A DNA stretch of 64,000 bases, taken from assembly GCA_964562985.1 (NCBI GenBank), contig CAZLWE010000003.1:1-64000 (forward strand). Reading direction: 5' to 3'. This DNA comes from SHLQ01 sp964562985 (lineage in GTDB: Bacteria; Actinomycetota; Acidimicrobiia; Acidimicrobiales; SHLQ01). Under the pieces are notes generated by a model. That model was given only the letters and a program-made list of their open reading frames with translations. It was not told where the DNA came from and searched no databases. Position numbers and translations under genes: made by a program. Shown in pieces: positions 26,436 through 35,700 of the stretch. The first letter of the stretch is position 1. Every line of letters begins with the position of its first letter.

Positions 26436-27338
26436 TCATAAGGCACGGAGTGCGTTATCACCATGATTCTCAATCGCGGATTGCCGATCGCTGTCCCGCT
26501 CGTATTGGGGCACCGGTTCTCTTGGGCTGCGGTGATCCCGCAGCTCGCGGGCCTCAGCCTTCCACTCCGTCGGCCACTCGCCACCCACCTGCACGATCGT
26601 GCCGGGTTCGGTAGCAGACCCGATCAGTTCGAGCGCATGACGGATGATGTCTCGTTGCGAACCTGGTTCGCACGGCGGACCCGCGGTGTTCCCTAGTGGG
26701 AAGTCGGTGAAGGCTGCTCTCGGCGGGTTCGCCGACGCGGTGATAGTCCAGGCGCTCGTCAGCGACACGGTCGCGACGCCGGCTGCTTCGAGTGCTCGTG
26801 CGATCAGCCCCACGGACTGATGACAGACCGGTCAAACCGGAACGAGCAACGCGACGTCGGCTTCTAGCTCTTGCACCCGTTCCACGAGAGGCGGGATAAG
26901 CGACTCGCCGAGGCGGCGTTGCGAGTAGATGCCACCCATGAACGTCAGAGCAACTTCGGCGAGTTCGCCGAGTTCGCCGTTTGTGGCCAGTGCACGGAGG
27001 GCATCGATTGGGAAGACCACGTTGACGTCGTCACGGGCATTCGTCTGGTCGTAGGCGAAATGGGTGACCCGCAGCTCATCGGTCGCTACGTCTGTCGGGA
27101 TCTCTCGAAACGTCGTGTCGTCCTTGTGTGTGAACCCCACATCACCGACGCGGTATACGCCACCCGAAGCGATCAACACGACACGGCTCTGCGAAACCGG
27201 CTTCGCCGGTTGTACGAATGCTGATGGATCGGCGCTGTTGTCGGCCCACCGGTACGAGTCATATCCCAAGCTGGCGTATGTGTCAGCGGTGACCTGGATG
27301 TAGTCGACGACGTCGAGATCGCTCGGCGGATCCATCAT
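26436..27338 (-). CDS. GrdB-like (glycine/sarcosine/betaine reductase B family) putative selenoprotein with in-frame TGA
   Basis: One frame from ATG 27338 to 26436 gives 300 residues if TGA at 26832-26834 is read as selenocysteine 169. Across it the frame reads DVALLVPV-U-PVCHQSVGLIARALEAAG, then SLTSAW and NPPRAAFTDFPLGNTAGPP, continuing the fold as in GrdB-family proteins, which carry U-x-x-C or C-x-x-C there. No other stop interrupts it, and a SECIS-like hairpin follows. Standard calling would give two fragments (26832-27437 and 26436-26813). TAATGT is 7 nt before the ATG. No other glycine-reductase components are nearby, so this is a stand-alone family member of unknown substrate. Confidence 0.78.
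26799..26825 (-). other. SECIS-like hairpin after the GrdB-like TGA
   Basis: From the base after TGA, +7 to +15 (UGUCAUCAG) pairs with +25 to +33 (CUGAUCGCA): eight base pairs (one a U-G wobble) with a single C-C mismatch. The 9-nt loop UCCGUGGGG has GU at +19/+20. Position and loop match a bacterial SECIS and the hairpin at 18201-18227. Folded by eye only. Confidence 0.55.
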
Positions 27339-27363
27339 GTGTCGAACATTAGCCGCATCACGG

Positions 27364-28569
27364 TCACTCCCGTGGAGATCGGCGCGCCAGATGGACCACG
27401 AACCGATTGTTGGCGCCGAGCGTCTCCACCTCACCAAAGATCTTCGCGAGCTTCGCGTGATAGGCCAAGTGACGGTTGCCGAGGATGATCAGCACACCGC
27501 GGTCGACAAGCACCCGGTGAGCATCGACGAACATCGACCACGCGGTTTCGTCACTGATTGCCGAGTCCACGTGGAAGGGTGGGTTAACCACAACGAGATG
27601 GACAGACCCGGGATCTATCGCTTCAGCCAGTCGGTGTGCATGGAACGTGGTGAGCACGGCCTCAGGCGGGACCCCAGTGGCCTCCCACGATTTCTTTGTG
27701 GCATCGATTGCCAGCGCGGAATCATCTAGGGCAATGAGCTCGGTCCTCCCAAACTCTGTAGCAATGTCAGCCGATGCGCTCAACCCGATAATTCCGTTGC
27801 CACAGCCCAAATCGACAACCCGGAATGGTCCTCGTTGTTCCGGTTCGACGAAACGGATGAAGTTCTCGACAGTGCGAAGGAGAAAGTTCGTCCCGCTATC
27901 GAGGACTCCCGGCGAGAAGCCGCCGCCGTGGTTCACCAACGTCGCGCCGTACGCCCGCCAGGTCGCGGGCCATGGGTTCGTTCCGACTTTCAGCTCGGCA
28001 TCGAATCGCGCTTCAAAGTGGCGGGCTCGTCCGGTCGCCAAGCAGCGGGCGGTTGGTCCGATGATTTCTTCGAACACTCCGAGAGCCGATTCGGGGATGT
28101 GCTTGTCCATCCCGGCGGCGATTACGCGAGCATCAGGAGCGAGCCAGGGGCGAATCCGGAACAGGGCGTCGCGGAGCCCCGCAACCGATCTCGAAATCTT
28201 CATTACGACGAGCTCGAAGGGCCGACCGCGGCTCCCCACCTCACCGAGATCAAGGATCGACACCGCCTCGAGGCGCTCCAAATCGTTGGCCGCCAAGTTT
28301 TTGGCCAGCGCTTCGCGACCAGCAGCGGACTCCATACACACAACTGGGTCGAACCGACGCAACGCACAAGACAACGCGCCGAAACCATCGCCCACAATGA
28401 GAACCGACTTGTTGGAAGCCGCTGCCCCAAACCCTCCGTGGTCACCTTCGGCTAGCTCCGCCAAAAGGAGATCGGCGCGGTCCCATGCTCGAAGTGGCGC
28501 CTTCTGGGGTTCAGGGATCCGACGTAGGTCAAAGGCCCCAGCGGGGGTGACGAAAGAGTCGTCGGACAT
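27364..28569 (-). CDS. rlmG: RlmG/RsmC-type rRNA guanine-N2 methyltransferase
   Basis: 401 residues in the two-domain layout of RlmG/RsmC: an N-terminal degenerate methyltransferase domain (~50-190; VLIVGDGFGALSCAL) and a C-terminal catalytic SAM domain (VVDLGCGNGIIGLSAS motif I; VVVNPPFH, the N-P-P-F/Y motif for exocyclic-amine methylation). It likely makes m2G in rRNA; which position is uncertain, so the symbol is by similarity. Start codon abuts the stop of the AAA gene (TAAATG), so the two are co-transcribed. Confidence 0.8.
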   Translation of the reverse strand: MSDDSFVTPAGAFDLRRIPEPQKAPLRAWDRADLLLAELAEGDHGGFGAAASNKSVLIVGDGFGALSCALRRFDPVVCMESAAGREALAKNLAANDLERLEAVSILDLGEVGSRGRPFELVVMKISRSVAGLRDALFRIRPWLAPDARVIAAGMDKHIPESALGVFEEIIGPTARCLATGRARHFEARFDAELKVGTNPWPATWRAYGATLVNHGGGFSPGVLDSGTNFLLRTVENFIRFVEPEQRGPFRVVDLGCGNGIIGLSASADIATEFGRTELIALDDSALAIDATKKSWEATGVPPEAVLTTFHAHRLAEAIDPGSVHLVVVNPPFHVDSAISDETAWSMFVDAHRVLVDRGVLIILGNRHLAYHAKLAKIFGEVETLGANNRFVVHLARRSPRE

Positions 28570-29556
28570 TTAGCGCGGGGGCACTGCAGCCAGAATCTTC
28601 GCCGCCTCTTGAAAGTCGATCGTCTCGATGGTTGCTACCGCGGAGCGGTCCAGCCCTCCGACCGCGGCCGACTCGGACAACCGCATCGCCTGACGATTGA
28701 TTGCTTGCTCAAAGAGATTCCGGGCATATCGGGCGTTCCCGAACGCTTCATCTCGTACCGCCCGCTTCAGTATTGCCTTGATGGCCTTCTCCGCACCGTC
28801 GCCCAGAGAGTAGTCGGCCTCGCTCACCATCTTGTCGGTGATCAACACCAACTCGTCGGCAGAATAGTCAGGGAACCCGATCTCTCGCGCGAAACGGCTT
28901 CGAAGCCCGGGGTTCGACCGCAAGAAGTCCTGCATCAATCTTGGATAACCAGCCACGATCACCACGAGGCGATCTCGGTGGTCCTCCATGCGCTTGATCA
29001 GCGTCTCGATCGCCTCACGGCCAAAATCGTTGTTGCCGATCAGTCCCTTTGGAGACAGCGCGTACGCCTCGTCGATGAAGAGCACGCCGTCGAGCGCCCG
29101 CTTGACCGCCTTGTTGGTCTTGTTCGCGGTGTGCCCCACGTACTGACCGACAAGACCTGCACGATCAACTTCGACCAAGTGCCCTTTCTTTAAGAGCCCG
29201 AGGGCTCCATACATCTCACCGAGGAGACGGGCCACGGTCGTCTTGCCAGTACCGGGGTTGCCGAGGAAGACCAGGTGCTGACTCGTCGGTACCTCGCTCA
29301 AGCCGTGGTCCTGACGTCGGGCCTGAATCTGCAGAAAGGCGATCTGGGTGCGGACTTGCTCCTTCACGGTCTCCAAGCCGACCAAAGCATCGAGTTCCGC
29401 CTGGATCTCCTCTAACGGGCGAGGACCCCCGGTCAGCGCAGTCGTTGGGAGCCCGATATTTCCCAGTCGTTCGTCCAAGCCACGATCAACCGCTGTTTTT
29501 CGCGCGGCTTCAGCAGCTTTGCGCGCCTGCTCACGGAATCGTTCACCTCGGGACAC
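28570..29556 (-). CDS. CbxX/CfxQ-type AAA+ ATPase (EccA-like)
   Basis: 328 residues. An N-terminal helical part is followed by the AAA+ core: Walker A LGNPGTGKTT near residue 94, Walker B GVLFIDEAYALS near 157, sensor VVIVAGYP, and the arginine-finger region NPGLRSRF. This group includes the RuBisCO activase CbxX and type VII secretion EccA; no RuBisCO or ESX genes are nearby, so the client is unknown. GTG start with TAGCGT 6 nt upstream. Co-transcribed with rlmG and perhaps the GrdB-like gene. Confidence 0.85.
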   Translation of the reverse strand: MSRGERFREQARKAAEAARKTAVDRGLDERLGNIGLPTTALTGGPRPLEEIQAELDALVGLETVKEQVRTQIAFLQIQARRQDHGLSEVPTSQHLVFLGNPGTGKTTVARLLGEMYGALGLLKKGHLVEVDRAGLVGQYVGHTANKTNKAVKRALDGVLFIDEAYALSPKGLIGNNDFGREAIETLIKRMEDHRDRLVVIVAGYPRLMQDFLRSNPGLRSRFAREIGFPDYSADELVLITDKMVSEADYSLGDGAEKAIKAILKRAVRDEAFGNARYARNLFEQAINRQAMRLSESAAVGGLDRSAVATIETIDFQEAAKILAAVPPR

Positions 29557-29637
29557 ATCAGAACGCTACCGGCCGGCGGGCCAGGTCTTGCCGATCCCCG
29601 CTCAACCAAAGCCATCCGCTCGGCCTACGATCGAGTC

Positions 29638-31056
29638 ATGCTCAAACGGGCGGTACTCACAGTCGTTGCGCTCGCGCTCATCATCGCGGCGTGTACACAG
29701 GACCAAGCCTCGTCCCCTGAGCCGACGGTTGATGACTCATCATCGACCAACTCCACCTCCGTTGCCGACGGGGAACCGGCCGTTGATGAGACGACGCTAC
29801 CGGTCGTATTCGCCGAGCCGTTTGCATCCGTCGACGGTGAACTTCTCGATCAATTCCTCGAGGGCCAATCACTATTCAACGTGGTTTGGACCCCAGCTGG
29901 TGAGGGCGACCCGGCCACCGATGGCTTAGGCCCTCTATTCAATGCGTCAAGCTGCGCGGACTGCCATCTCGCCACCGGTCGCCGCCAAGTTCCACCAGAT
30001 GGGGAGCTCACCGACGCCGGTCTCGTCGTTCGGCTCTCCGTGCCACAAATCGACCCGATTACCGGAGCGCCTGCCCCTGAACCGGTCTATGGCGATCAGC
30101 TACAAGATCTCGGCGTCAGTGGCCTCGAAGGCGAGGGCCGGATCTTCACCAACTATGTGGTCCAAGCTGGCTCATATCCGGATGGAACTCCCTTTGAGAT
30201 TCTGTGGCCCACGGTGAACGTGCGTGGCCCGACCCAAGGCCCGCTCACGCCGCTCGTGCAGTTCTCGGCCCGGATCGGCGCACAACTCATTGGTACCGGA
30301 TTTATCGAAGCGATCCCCGAAGAGACGATCCTCGCGCTCGCCGACCCCGGCGACGCCAACGGCGACGGCATCAGCGGTCGCCCGAATTTCGTCTGGAACT
30401 CCGTCACCGAGTCGATCGAATTTGGGCGATTCGGGTGGAAGTCGAATGTCGCAACCCTCGAACAGCAGATCGCTCAGGCGTTCCGTGGCGATATTGGAAT
30501 CACCTCGCCGATCATCCCGCAGCAAAGCTGCTCGCCAGCCCAAACCGAGTGTCTGGAAGCGGCCGGCGACGACGAGTTCGAAGTCACCCAAGACCAGCTC
30601 GACGCCATAGCGACCTACCTACGGCTCCTCGCGGTTCCCCCCACGCGAACCGAAGGCAACCCCGAGGCCGAAGCGGGCCAAGAACGCTTCCGCGAATTTG
30701 GTTGCGCAAGCTGCCACACCGAATCGCTCACCACCGGTCCGAGCGACATCCCCGAACTATCGGAGCAGACGGTCTTTCTCTACAGCGATCTGTTGCTGCA
30801 CGACCTGGGATTCGACATGAGCGACGACCGACCAGACTTCCAAGCAAGCCCGCTCGAATGGCGTACGCCACCGCTGTGGGGACTCGGACTCATCCCGGTC
30901 GAGAACGACCGAGGATTCCTTCACGACGGTCGCGCTCGCACCCTAGAGGAGGCAATCCTGTGGCACGGAGGAGAAGGCGCAGTATCACGTGCCAACTTCC
31001 TACGAGCCGACGTAGAAGCCCGAAACGAACTCCTCGAATTCCTACGATCGCTCTGA
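29638..31056 (+). CDS. Di-haem oxidoreductase (thiol oxidoreductase-like) lipoprotein
   Basis: 472 residues. The signal peptide ends in lipobox IIAAC (Cys19), so the protein should be anchored outside the membrane. Two c-type haem motifs are visible: CADCH near residue 105 and CASCH near 357. The DHOR-family segment GDANGDGISGRPNFVW near 240 and FLHDGRARTLEEAILWHGGE near the C-terminus are typical. Electron-transfer partner and substrate are unknown; haem attachment needs a cytochrome c maturation system elsewhere. ATG with TACGAT exactly 6 nt upstream. Confidence 0.88.
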   Translation: MLKRAVLTVVALALIIAACTQDQASSPEPTVDDSSSTNSTSVADGEPAVDETTLPVVFAEPFASVDGELLDQFLEGQSLFNVVWTPAGEGDPATDGLGPLFNASSCADCHLATGRRQVPPDGELTDAGLVVRLSVPQIDPITGAPAPEPVYGDQLQDLGVSGLEGEGRIFTNYVVQAGSYPDGTPFEILWPTVNVRGPTQGPLTPLVQFSARIGAQLIGTGFIEAIPEETILALADPGDANGDGISGRPNFVWNSVTESIEFGRFGWKSNVATLEQQIAQAFRGDIGITSPIIPQQSCSPAQTECLEAAGDDEFEVTQDQLDAIATYLRLLAVPPTRTEGNPEAEAGQERFREFGCASCHTESLTTGPSDIPELSEQTVFLYSDLLLHDLGFDMSDDRPDFQASPLEWRTPPLWGLGLIPVENDRGFLHDGRARTLEEAILWHGGEGAVSRANFLRADVEARNELLEFLRSL

Positions 31057-31330
31057 TCCCTAAGGCNNNNNNNNNNNNNNNNNNNNNNNNNNNNNNNNNN
31101 NNNNNNNNNNNNNNNNNNNNNNNNNNNNNNNNNNNNNNNNNNNNNNNNNNNNNNNNNNNNNNNNNNGCCAACGGCTCCGCCGTAATTTTGGCGCCACGGG
31201 CTCCAGAGATCACTCGCCGCAATCACGCATTCGGCTTCGCCTCGGTGCGTTCTGCGGATCTTTAATCCCTAAGGCGCCAACGGCTCCGCCGTAATTTTGG
31301 CGCCACGGGCTCCAGAGATCACTCGCCGCA
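31056..31330. repeat. Tandem direct repeat (about 109 bp) with hairpins, broken by a scaffold gap
   Basis: A 55-bp block beginning GCCAACGGCTCC occurs identically at 31167-31221 and 31276-31330 (period 109). Its leading piece, ATCCCTAAGGC, occurs at 31056-31066 left of the gap and at 31265-31275. Each unit forms a strong hairpin (GGCGCCA ... ACGGC-TCC-GCCGT ... TGGCGCC), and the spacer forms another (CGCA, ACGCA, GGC-TTC-GCC, TGCGT, TGCG; about 31218-31256). The units lie between convergent gene ends and could act as terminators or as a mobile repeat. Confidence 0.8.
31067..31166. other. Scaffold gap (100 N) inside the repeat
   Basis: Exactly 100 N. The sequence left of it ends as a repeat unit begins, and the sequence right of it resumes at the expected next base, so the gap probably hides further repeat copies. 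Confidence 0.95.
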
Positions 31331-31344
31331 TGGCAGGTAAGGCT

Positions 31345-31935
31345 TCAGGCCGCCTGGGTGGCTTTTTCGTGGAGGCGGGCCACGATCGAGTCGAAGAGCA
31401 CCAACAGGGTCTCTTTGACCGAATCCCATTCGCGGGCGTCGCAATCGACGACCGGGATGCTGTCGTTTATCTGAAGTGCGCTTCGCACATCGGCCATGTC
31501 GTGGTTCAACTCACCGTCGAACCTGTTGATGGCGACAACAAACGGCACGTTGCGCTTCTCGAAGTAGTCGATGGCGTAGAAGCAATCGGCGAGTCGACGA
31601 GAGTCCGCGAGGACTACGGCGCCGAGAGCACCTTGGGTGATGTCGTCCCACATGAAACCGAAGCGAGACTGCCCTGGCGTTCCGAAGAGGAACAGTACGA
31701 GCTGCTCATCGATCGTGAGGCGACCAAAGTCCATGGCCACTGTGGTGGTGGTCTTCTGGCTGACTTTCGAGGTGTCGTCGATACCGACGCTGGCGCCGGT
31801 GATCGCCGCTTCGGTACGAAGTGGTTGGATTTCCGACACCGCTCCAACGAATGTGGTCTTGCCGACACCAAAGCCACCGGCTACTACAAACTTGGCGGAG
31901 ACTTGCTGTCCCTGAGAATTAGAGTTCGCGGACAC
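31345..31935 (-). CDS. Conservon GTPase (CvnD-type)
   Basis: 196 residues. Small Ras/MglA-like GTP-binding protein with P-loop GGFGVGKTTFVGAVS near residue 17, switch region with a D-x-x-G-equivalent (FLFGTPGQSRF), and VVAINRFDG as the N-K-x-D-like guanine motif (N-R-F-D here). It is the last member of a kinase/roadblock/DUF742/GTPase cluster, the conservon known from Streptomyces, thought to act as a membrane-associated G-protein-like complex. It overlaps the DUF742 gene by 17 bp. Confidence 0.85.
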   Translation of the reverse strand: MSANSNSQGQQVSAKFVVAGGFGVGKTTFVGAVSEIQPLRTEAAITGASVGIDDTSKVSQKTTTTVAMDFGRLTIDEQLVLFLFGTPGQSRFGFMWDDITQGALGAVVLADSRRLADCFYAIDYFEKRNVPFVVAINRFDGELNHDMADVRSALQINDSIPVVDCDAREWDSVKETLLVLFDSIVARLHEKATQAA

Positions 31936-32290
31936 GACTGATGATCCTTGTCATGATGTTGAGATCGGAAAGACCTGAACTGGCGGATGTTTGGTGGGAA
32001 CGAAGCGTTCCCGATCCGATGAGTTCCCCCACAAGAACCATCGTGGTGCCAATAGGCATCTTGAGATGTGCGGAAAGCTCAGCCACCGAAAGCGGTGAAC
32101 TCTCTGCGAGCTTCGCGAGCTGTTGCTTCTCGAAGCGAAGTCCCTCCGCGCTGGCGGGCACGGTCTCGACCAACGTTTCGATAGCTACCCCACCGGCTAC
32201 CTCGGTATTTCCTCCGGTGACCACGTAGGGACGGGTCGCCGGCATTTCGTCTTCGAGGATGATCTCATCATCCCAATCGTCTCTAGCCAT
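31919..32290 (-). CDS. DUF742 protein (CvnC-type)
   Basis: 123 residues from ATG at 32290 (a GAGG lies upstream; the frame extends further but into the roadblock gene). TRPYVVTGG near the N-terminus and a winged-helix-like body (LSVAELSAHLKMPIGTTMVLVGELIGSG) are the DUF742 hallmarks. It is the third conservon gene, lying between the roadblock and GTPase genes. Confidence 0.85.
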   Translation of the reverse strand: MARDDWDDEIILEDEMPATRPYVVTGGNTEVAGGVAIETLVETVPASAEGLRFEKQQLAKLAESSPLSVAELSAHLKMPIGTTMVLVGELIGSGTLRSHQTSASSGLSDLNIMTRIISRVREL

Positions 32291-32300
32291 TAGGAGAACC

Positions 32301-32723
32301 TCAGACCAGGATCGAGTTCTGGAGCTCAGCAATAAGTGCTGGCGACAGGACGCCACCGGCTCGCTCAGCGAACACGGTCATCTCGTAGGCGACGTATGCC
32401 AGGTCGGCATCCTTGCGGCTAATGACACCGAGGACCGCACCATGGCTGATGTTGGCGATCAACAAGAAGCTGTTGCCCATCTCGATCATGACTCGCTCAA
32501 CTTGGGTCTCACCGAAGCAGTTTGCTGCACCGTGGATCAGGCTCGAGAGCCCTGCGGTGATTGCAGCGAACTGATCAGCGTTCGCCTTCGGAAGGTGTTC
32601 CGACGAGGCGAGCTTGATGCCATCGGCCGAGACGGCCAAGGCGTGAGAAACGCCGGTTGTCGACTCGACGAAGTTGTTCAGCAGCCATGCGAATGCATCT
32701 GCTGGTTTCTGATTTTCGGTCAT
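32301..32723 (-). CDS. Roadblock/LC7 domain protein (CvnB-type)
   Basis: 140 residues, all roadblock/LC7 fold: a helix (FAWLLNNFVESTTGVSHALAVSADGI), GLSSLIHGAANCFG, and the closing strand-helix. In conservons it probably regulates nucleotide exchange on the GTPase and binds the kinase. It starts 11 bp after the kinase gene. Confidence 0.88.
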   Translation of the reverse strand: MTENQKPADAFAWLLNNFVESTTGVSHALAVSADGIKLASSEHLPKANADQFAAITAGLSSLIHGAANCFGETQVERVMIEMGNSFLLIANISHGAVLGVISRKDADLAYVAYEMTVFAERAGGVLSPALIAELQNSILV

Positions 32724-32734
32724 CGTGGGGTTCC

Positions 32735-35700
32735 TTAGCTCGGGGTATCAGAATTGGGGGTGTCGGACTCAGCTCGGCTGACCCCGCTGGCAAATGCAGC
32801 GAACGCACCGGTGGTTTGTGCCTTGGTAGTTGGAGCGGCGGGCTCAACCTCTGGCAATGGCATGACGTTGTCTCCATCGGCGTCAGTCAGCGCAGCTTGA
32901 GGCGAGCGAACCGGAAGGCCACCAAACATTTCGCCAGGCGAGGAAGGCTTCTCGGTGGCAGGAGCTGGTGCCGGTGCAGGAGCAACGGCTTCCGCCACAG
33001 GAGCGGCGTGGACAGGAGCAGGTGCTACCTCGGGCGCAGCGGCGTGAGCCGGACCTGGATCAACCGGAGCAGCAGGCGCAGGCATCGCATCCATCGTCGG
33101 AGCGGTTACTTCAACCGGCGCAATCGGTGCGGGCATCGGCTCTGGGACCTCAACCGGAGCAGCAGGCGCAGGCATCGCATCCATCGTCGGAGCGACCACC
33201 TCAACCGGAGCAGCAGGCGCAGGCATCGCATCCATCGTCGGAGCGGTTACTTCAACCGGCGCAATCGGTGCGGGCATCGCATCCATCGTCGGAGCGGTTA
33301 CTTCAACCGGCGCAGCAGGTGCAGGCATCGCATCCATCATTGGAGCGACCACCTCAACCGGAGCAGCAGGCGCAGGCATCGCATCCATCATTGGAGCAGC
33401 GTGCGCTGGACCTCGGTCCACAACATCGGCTGATTCGGTTGCAGACGGCGCGACCGCTGGCGCCTCGGCGCTATCGACAGGAGGTGGAGGTGCAAGATCG
33501 AAGATGTTTGCCAGCGAAGCACTGTCTGGCTCGGTGGCCGGAGCGTCTAGCATCGGTGCGACAGTTGCCTCCGGTGCAGGTGCAGGTTCCTCGGCGATGG
33601 TCGGAGCCGGCGCTTCCGGCACCTCTGGAGTTCCACGGTCGTGAAGTTCACGGACCGGCAGACCGTCGGCGTTTGGATCGATCGCATTGAGTGGCCACGC
33701 TGCCGCTTCGGCTTCTGCAGGAGGCAATACCGCCTCGGCAGGCGCAGGAACGCTTGGCACTTCAGGCGCCTCAGGAGCATCGATGGTGACGCTCGGGAAA
33801 GACGGCATTGCCTCTTCGACTTCGTCCATCGTTGGTATGGCCGCATCGGCCAGCGCTACTTCATGACTTGCATCCGGGTTCCATGTATCAACCACTGGAG
33901 CGGCAGCTTCTGCAACATCCTCCACGGTGTCGAGGCCCAGTTCAGCACGAACTTCTTCGCCCACGCCTGGGTCCATGTCGATGGTCTGAAGCGGGGTCGG
34001 ACCATCGCCGATGTCCTGGGGAATCATCGAATGTGGCAACGAAATGGTAGCGACAGTACCAACACCTGTCTGGCTGTCGAGGCGAACGTCGATTCCGTGC
34101 TCTTGGGCGAGTCGTCCCACAACGAAGAGGCCGAGGAGACGACTTGGTGCTTCATCGAGTGCTGGAGGATTGGTGATGCGCTGGTTGAGCTCGATAAGAT
34201 CAGACTCGGTAATGCCGAGTCCGGTGTCTTCGATCTCAATCTGGATTCCGTCGTCAGTCTCGTGACCGCCAATCGACACCGTGGTAGTCGGGTCGGAGAA
34301 GTTCGTCGCGTTGTCGAGAAGCTCAGCGAGCAAGTGGGTCACATCGGTAACGACCGAACCACGCAGCGATGCATCAGGAATCTCACCGATTTCGATACGG
34401 TCAAAGTTCTCGACCTCGGCGAGGGCAGCGCGCATGACGTCCTCGGCGGAAACCGGACGGCTCCACTGACGAGGCGAGCGGTTTCCAGCGAGCACGAGGA
34501 GGCTCTCTGCGTTTCGACGCATACGGGTTGCCATATGGTCGAGGCGGTAGAGGCCCTTGAGGACATCGGGGTCCTGTTCGTCGCGCTCAAGGTCGGAGAT
34601 CAAGTTCAGCATGCGGTGGTTTAGCTGCTGGTTTCGGCGACCGAGGTTAACGAACATCTCCGCCACGTTTCGGCGACTGATGGCCTGTTCGGTCGATACC
34701 TGCATAGCGGTGCCCTGCACCGAGTTGAAGGCGTCTACAAGCGCACCGATCTCATCGTCGGTCTCTTTTGGAATTTCACGAATTGTCGGCGGCGCATCGT
34801 CAGCACCAACTCGACGAAGCTCTGCTACTGCTCGAGGCAGACGCTTCTTCGTAACATCTTCTGCTGCTTCGATCAGACGGGTCAACGGTCCAACGATCGA
34901 CCGGCTGATCACGAAGATCAGAACTGCGAGCAGGAAGGCTGCGAGTACTGCAAGCAAGGTGAACAACGAGCGATCGGCGTCGGTCTGGGTTGCTTCGGTA
35001 GAGATGTCGGACAAGAGGAACTGGGAGCCCTGCTCTGCAGCTTGATTCCACTCGAGGCGATTTTCCCAAAGAAGGTCGAATACCTCGCCCGCGCCAAGGT
35101 CTGGGGTCTCACCGGCCGTAAGCGAGCGGAGAACGACGGTCTCTAGCCCGATGAGCTCTCCAGCGGTCTCCGAACGGGTGGGTGTTAGGTAGAAGTTCTG
35201 TCCAGACTCGGTGGTCAGTGCGCCAGCATCGCTGAGCTCGTCATCTGCGTTCGCGAAGAGTCGGGTCGTTTCGACCACGGTGCCGGGCTCTGCGTCGTCA
35301 ATGCTCCAAACCGAGGTCCAGCTCGCTTCTTGGGTGTCTACAGCACTGCGGGCTTGTTGAAGGCCTTTGAGTACGGACACGCCGTCGGGCGAGAAGCCTC
35401 TAATGGATTGTGCATCGGTGAACTCATTGATCTGCTCGATAGCGACGTTGTACTCCTGGAGGCGCAGGCCTCCGTCGCTCACTCGTGCGGCCTCAATATT
35501 CGCCAGCGTAAGTTCGCCAAGCGCACCAAGATCTCCGGACTCGCTCGCAGCGGCCGCTATAGCAGCATCGGTTGCGTCGGTCAGGATGCTCAAGTCGGCT
35601 CCGCTGAAGCCGGCTTCGAAGCCGAGCCTTTCCGTACCGATCGCTCGACCAACTCGGTCGGCGAGGATCGCATCCTCGGCGGTGGCTTGTGCGTCTTCGA

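Noticed and set aside
32657..33433. Plus-strand frame with RRHRIHRRS-type repeats
   Set aside because: It is the antisense reading of the Pro/Ala repeat tail of the conservon kinase.
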